Source: Dinochytrium kinnereticum (taxonomy: Eukaryota; Chytridiomycota; Chytridiomycetes; Chytridiales; Chytridiaceae). Taken from it: a stretch of DNA of 11,273 nucleotides. Positions within the stretch are counted from its first letter, which is position 1, and each line of letters opens with the position of its first letter. The stretch is from assembly GCA_027604005.1 (NCBI GenBank), contig JADGJT010000007.1:137238-148510 (forward strand), given 5' to 3'. Shown one piece after another: positions 8,272 through 11,273 of this stretch. The notes under the pieces are model-generated. The model did no database searches, was not told the origin of the DNA, and was given only the letters and a program-made list of their open reading frames with translations. The translations under genes and the position numbers were made by a program.

Positions 8272-8462
8272 GGCCGACTCGCCTGATCCGTCATCCGTCA
8301 CCCCCTCCTCCTCACTCTCACCTCCACACTCACCAACCACCCACACAACCAGCCCGTCCACCGCTCCTCCTCCTCCTCATTCGCTCCACCTCTAAACACC
8401 CTCACGCCTCACGCAAACTTCCATCCACCTCGCTCATACTTTTGATCCATCAACTGAGAAGG
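8272..8462 (+). promoter_or_regulatory. C-rich, G-poor leader and probable promoter of gene 2
   Basis: In 8301-8400 I count 58 C and 4 G. No ATG occurs between 8272 and the chosen start at 8463. Two CCTCACGC copies lie at 8400-8407 and 8407-8414, matching the doubled motif in the leader of the bHLH gene. No TATA box is obvious. The region is pyrimidine-rich with CTCC and CACC units, much like 5070-5227. Confidence 0.5.
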
Positions 8463-11273
8463 ATGGCCGTCGCAAACATCACAAGAGCGCTCGTAACCCT
8501 CCTCTTCAACGACATCCCCCGAATCCCCATCGCCTTCATCACAACAGACTCCTCCTCATCATCATCATCATCATCATCACAAGCATCATCCATCGCCTCT
8601 TCTCCTCTCATCCACTCAACCGCACCACACAGACCGTCCCTCATTCACGTCGTCTCGTCAACGTTTTACTCGATCGCTGTTTACTCTCTTGCGGTGCTTG
8701 GCGTCTTTGCTGTGATTGTGGTTGCCCTCTCGTTTGCTCAGACGCCGTTGCAGGATGGCGTTGTCGCACCTCCTGTTGGTGTCGGTGATTCTGGTGGGGG
8801 GCGTGGGAGGCTGGAAGGCGAGGCCATCGATGGGGTGGAGACCATGGAGGAGAAGGGGGAGGTTGAGCGGGGAAAGTGTGAGATGGGGGATGGGAAGGCT
8901 GGGTTGCCTGTCAGTGGGAAGGGCGTGGTGGTGGTTGGTTCTGGTGCAGGTGGGGGACTTTTTTTTTCTTTTTCTTTTCTTCTTCTTCTTTTTTTCCTAT
9001 TCTTTTTCTTTTCTGTCGCTTTTGGAGAATTGGGACGGTTGAGGGGATTATGATGGGGTGGGATGGAAGGGGTTATTTGTTTGATCGTACTTTTTGTCTC
9101 TTTTCTGTTCTTTTTTTTATCGCTAAATTCTGCCTGCCACCTTTTGTTTCAATTAACATTTGCTTTTTTTCAATTCCTTGGAATCAGGAGCTCCCAAGAA
9201 TGTGCAGACACTCATATCGGAGAAGGTGACCACCGCCGCCGTCAAAGGTGCGTAAAAAGATTCTCATTCGTTTTGGTCATATCCATTTTTGTTTAAGCTC
9301 TAACCACCATCCAAAAAAAACAAAAAACAAAAACAAAACAGCCGCGGTGTTGCTGAAGCAAAGCCCCATTCCAGATCAACTCGCCAACCTGACCCAAGCC
9401 ACCCTCGTGGGCTACAACCGCGTCGACTCGGCCTTTGGCATCCAAGACCGCCTCGTTGACCTCGGCCAGATGATTGTCCGAGGCGGAGTCGTCGCCTCTG
9501 GCATCGCCGCCAACGCCTTTCTCCGCGCCGGTGTCGCCTACCACATGACGCCGTCCAACCACGCCCCCTCGACCTCCCCCACCCGCAATGACCTGAAGAG
9601 CGGGGACGGAAGAGGCGGACCGGTTGTGAGGATCGTTCGACTCGACAGCGTCCCGGGTGGGATGCCGTTCCCTGAGATGGTTGAGACCTCGACCCAGACG
9701 GATGAGACCCTGTGTGGGACGGTTGTGGCGCCGACGGACGCCTTCTCCTCTCCGCCCTCCTCGACCGACACCGCGACGCGAAGCCCTGGCAACAACCCAA
9801 CGTTGTTTCAATCGGTGCTGACGCGATCGGCGACCGTTGCCGCCGTCCTGCTCACGTCGTCTTCCAATTATGTGTTTGGCGCGGAGACCACCCGGAAGCT
9901 GATTGGGGAGGAGGAGGTGGGCGGGGGTGGTGGTGGAGGCGTTTCTGCGCGCAAAAGGGAGGAGGAGGAGGAGGAGTTGGAGAGGTGCAGCCCCATTCGG
10001 AATTTGATGGTGGGTGGGGTTTATTATGCCACGACTTTGGAGACTTTGAGGAGGGTGCCGGGGTCTAGGCTTGCCAAGTGGTTTCCGGTGGATGCTACGA
10101 AGGCGCAGCTTAAGATGGCGGGGGTGATGATGAGGGATGGGACGCTTTTTGTGGATCGGGATGGTGAGTTTTGCTTTTTTTTTGCGGGGGGGGGTGGGGG
10201 TGGGTTGGGGTGGGGGGGGGGGTGTGTGTGGGTTGGGGGGTGGGTGGGGGTGCGGGTCTGGGGGCTTGGTTTTGTTGGGGGGGGGGGGGGGGGGGGGGGT
10301 TGTTGTTGTTTTTTTGTGTTTGGTTTTTTTTTTTTTTTTTTTTTTTAATGGGGTGGGAGGAGGGGTTGTGGTTTCTTTTTCTTTTTTTTTCCTTTTCGTT
10401 TTGAGGATGTTTGTTTCTTCTTCTTTTTTTATTATTATTGTTTGTGTGCTTTTTTTTTATTTTTATTGTTTGTTGGATGCTTCCCACACATCAATCGCTC
10501 CACGAAAATATCTCCCCTCTCATTTTGCTTCCCCTTTGACATGCCCGTTCCTTCCTCTACCACCCCCCTTACCGATTCCTCCTTACCTCAAACCACCTCC
10601 CCTCTGTCGGCCCAACGCCAATGATTGGCGACACATGCTTCCTTCTTCGCGTCCAACATCCCTTCAAATCTTCTAACCCTCTCCCCTCCACTTCTTGAAT
10701 AAGGCACCCACTTCCGCCACGTCCTCAACCACCTCCGCGGCCTCCCCCTCTCCCAATCCCTCACAACACGACCCGACCTCCTCTCCCTCCGGTACGAGGC
10801 GGTCTACTACGATCTCGTGAGCCTCGTCGTTGAGCTTGACGAGCGGCTCGCCTTGATCGATTCCGATGAGACCCATCACCGTCATCGACGGGGGTTGGAG
10901 GCGCAGCAGGCTCTGGTTGGAACGTTTTCGAGGAGGGCGGGGGGGGTGCCTGTCAGGAGCTGCTCGTCGCCTTCACCCGAGTCGTCTTGCTCTGACACTT
11001 GCTCGGTGTCGTCGGACGATTCCTCGTCGACCGCTAGGATGTCGGTTGGGGAGGCTGGCGGGAGGGGGGGTGTCGGGGGTGAGGGGGGTCATTTGCCTCC
11101 TTTGAAACGGAGGGTCAGTGGGGGGGAGTGTGTGGGGGTTGGGGTTGTTGTTGGGGCGTTTCCTGGTGGTGGGAGGGAGGCCTCTTTTGGTGGTCGTCGT
11201 GGGGTTGGGAGGGCTTGGGTGAAGGAGTTTTTGGGGGATGTGTGGGAGGTGGGGGTGTTGGGAGTTAAGACGG
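8463..11273 (+). CDS. Unrecognised membrane-anchored protein, four exons visible, 3' end beyond the window
   Basis: Proposed exons are 8463-8949, 9188-9247, 9342-10163 and 10704-11273, giving at least 646 residues. The frame stays open across all junctions, and every intron is phase 1. The start is the ATG at 8463 (context AAGGATGGCC). An in-frame TTG at 8442 opens the frame further but is not a credible start. Ser30-39 is a serine run. Residues about 67-92 form one clear transmembrane segment. After a Gly-rich linker, residues about 163-245 (exon 2 and early exon 3) look like helical, Ala/Val/Leu-rich sequence beginning APKNVQTLISEKVTTAAVKA. STQTDE around residues 299-304 fits a dynein light chain LC8-type TQT anchor. 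A Gly/Glu-rich low-complexity stretch covers about 372-397. A conserved-looking part (SPIRNLMVGGVYYATTLETL onward) runs across intron 3 into exon 4. Exon 4 has a Ser/Asp-rich stretch and KRRVS (S595), a PKA-type site. I do not recognise the family. The last ~200 bases are so G-rich that another donor could lie there. Confidence 0.8.
8950..9187 (+). other. Intron 1 of gene 2 (238 nt, phase 1)
   Basis: Donor CAG|GTGGGG and acceptor AATCAG|GAG. Splicing is required because the unspliced frame meets a stop by 9053 after a T-rich Phe/Leu run. No AG occurs in roughly the last 118 bases before the acceptor. A branch-like TTAAC lies at 9153-9157. The joined reading gives G-S-G-A-G-A-P-K-N-V. Confidence 0.8.
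9248..9341 (+). other. Intron 2 of gene 2 (94 nt, phase 1)
   Basis: Donor AAAG|GTGCGT, branch CTCTAAC at 9298-9304, acceptor AAACAG|CC. The 3' part is unusual in being A-rich (runs of A with single C) rather than pyrimidine-rich. The joined reading is V-K-A-A-V-L-L-K. The frame of the upstream exon would change if the intron were retained. Confidence 0.82.
10164..10703 (+). other. Intron 3 of gene 2 (540 nt, phase 1)
   Basis: Consensus donor GTGAGT at 10164-10169, branch-like TTCTAAC ending at 10677, acceptor AATAAG|GC at 10703. From 10406 to 10701 there is no AG dinucleotide at all, which singles out this acceptor. The first half is G-rich and the second half C/T-rich. The joined reading is D-R-D-G-T-H-F-R-H-V-L, continuing as a plausible protein. 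Confidence 0.82.
10183..10346 (+). repeat. Intronic G-tract cluster with G23 and T23
   Basis: Many runs of four or more G on the sense strand lead to an uninterrupted G23 at 10277-10299. After a GTT-rich linker comes T23 at 10324-10346. Both DNA and pre-mRNA could fold as G-quadruplexes. Exact homopolymer lengths may carry sequencing error. Confidence 0.85.

Noticed and set aside
8442..8462. Upstream extension of gene 2 by seven codons
   Set aside because: The extension begins at TTG. The ATG at 8463 has a good initiation context and is the first in-frame ATG.
9293..9811. Minus-strand open frames opposite exon 3
   Set aside because: They are antisense shadows of a GC-rich exon whose sense frame joins properly through splicing on both sides.
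10164..10348. Readthrough of exon 3 into a Gly/Val/Phe-rich tail
   Set aside because: The tail is the translation of the G- and T-tracts of intron 3. The GTGAGT donor at 10164 and the resumed protein-like frame at 10704 favour splicing.

Overview
This window looks like nuclear DNA from a eukaryote with spliceosomal introns, most likely a fungus and perhaps an early-diverging (chytrid-like) one. The evidence is a fungal-looking bHLH transcription factor, introns of 94 to 540 nt with GT-AG ends and CTAAC branch-like sites, GC-rich exons, and long AT/GT-rich spacers full of homopolymers and microsatellites. The taxonomic call is an inference. No bacterial operon, tRNA, rRNA or CRISPR array was seen.

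Layout. Positions 1-5039 hold no gene I can defend. They are T/G-rich, purine-rich and microsatellite-rich DNA, with an imperfect ~157-bp tandem duplication (544-860), a 12-bp perfect inverted repeat flanking a 1.15-kb block of more balanced composition (1201-2353), a four-unit minisatellite (2354-2550) and several simple repeats. Positions 5040-5227 form a C-rich, G-poor, ATG-free leader for gene 1. Gene 1 (5228-6403, +, 391 aa, apparently intronless) is a class B bHLH transcription factor in a Pro/Ser/Gln/His-rich protein. Positions 6404-8247 are a T-rich 3' flank followed by AT-rich spacer. Positions 8272-8462 are a second C-rich, G-poor leader for gene 2. Gene 2 (8463 to beyond the right edge, +) has at least four exons and three introns, all phase 1. 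It encodes at least 646 residues of a protein I do not recognise, with one N-terminal membrane segment.

The most striking signal is compositional. The bHLH coding region and the three longer exons of gene 2 all begin C-rich on the sense strand and end G-rich (for example 30 C to 5 G near the start of exon 4, and 0 C to 27 G at its right end). The pattern resets at the next exon like a sawtooth. Intron 3 follows it too: G-rich in its first half, with an uninterrupted G23 tract, and C/T-rich in its second half. The two leaders also share a doubled CCTCACGC motif. The two genes have no evident functional link beyond this shared architecture.
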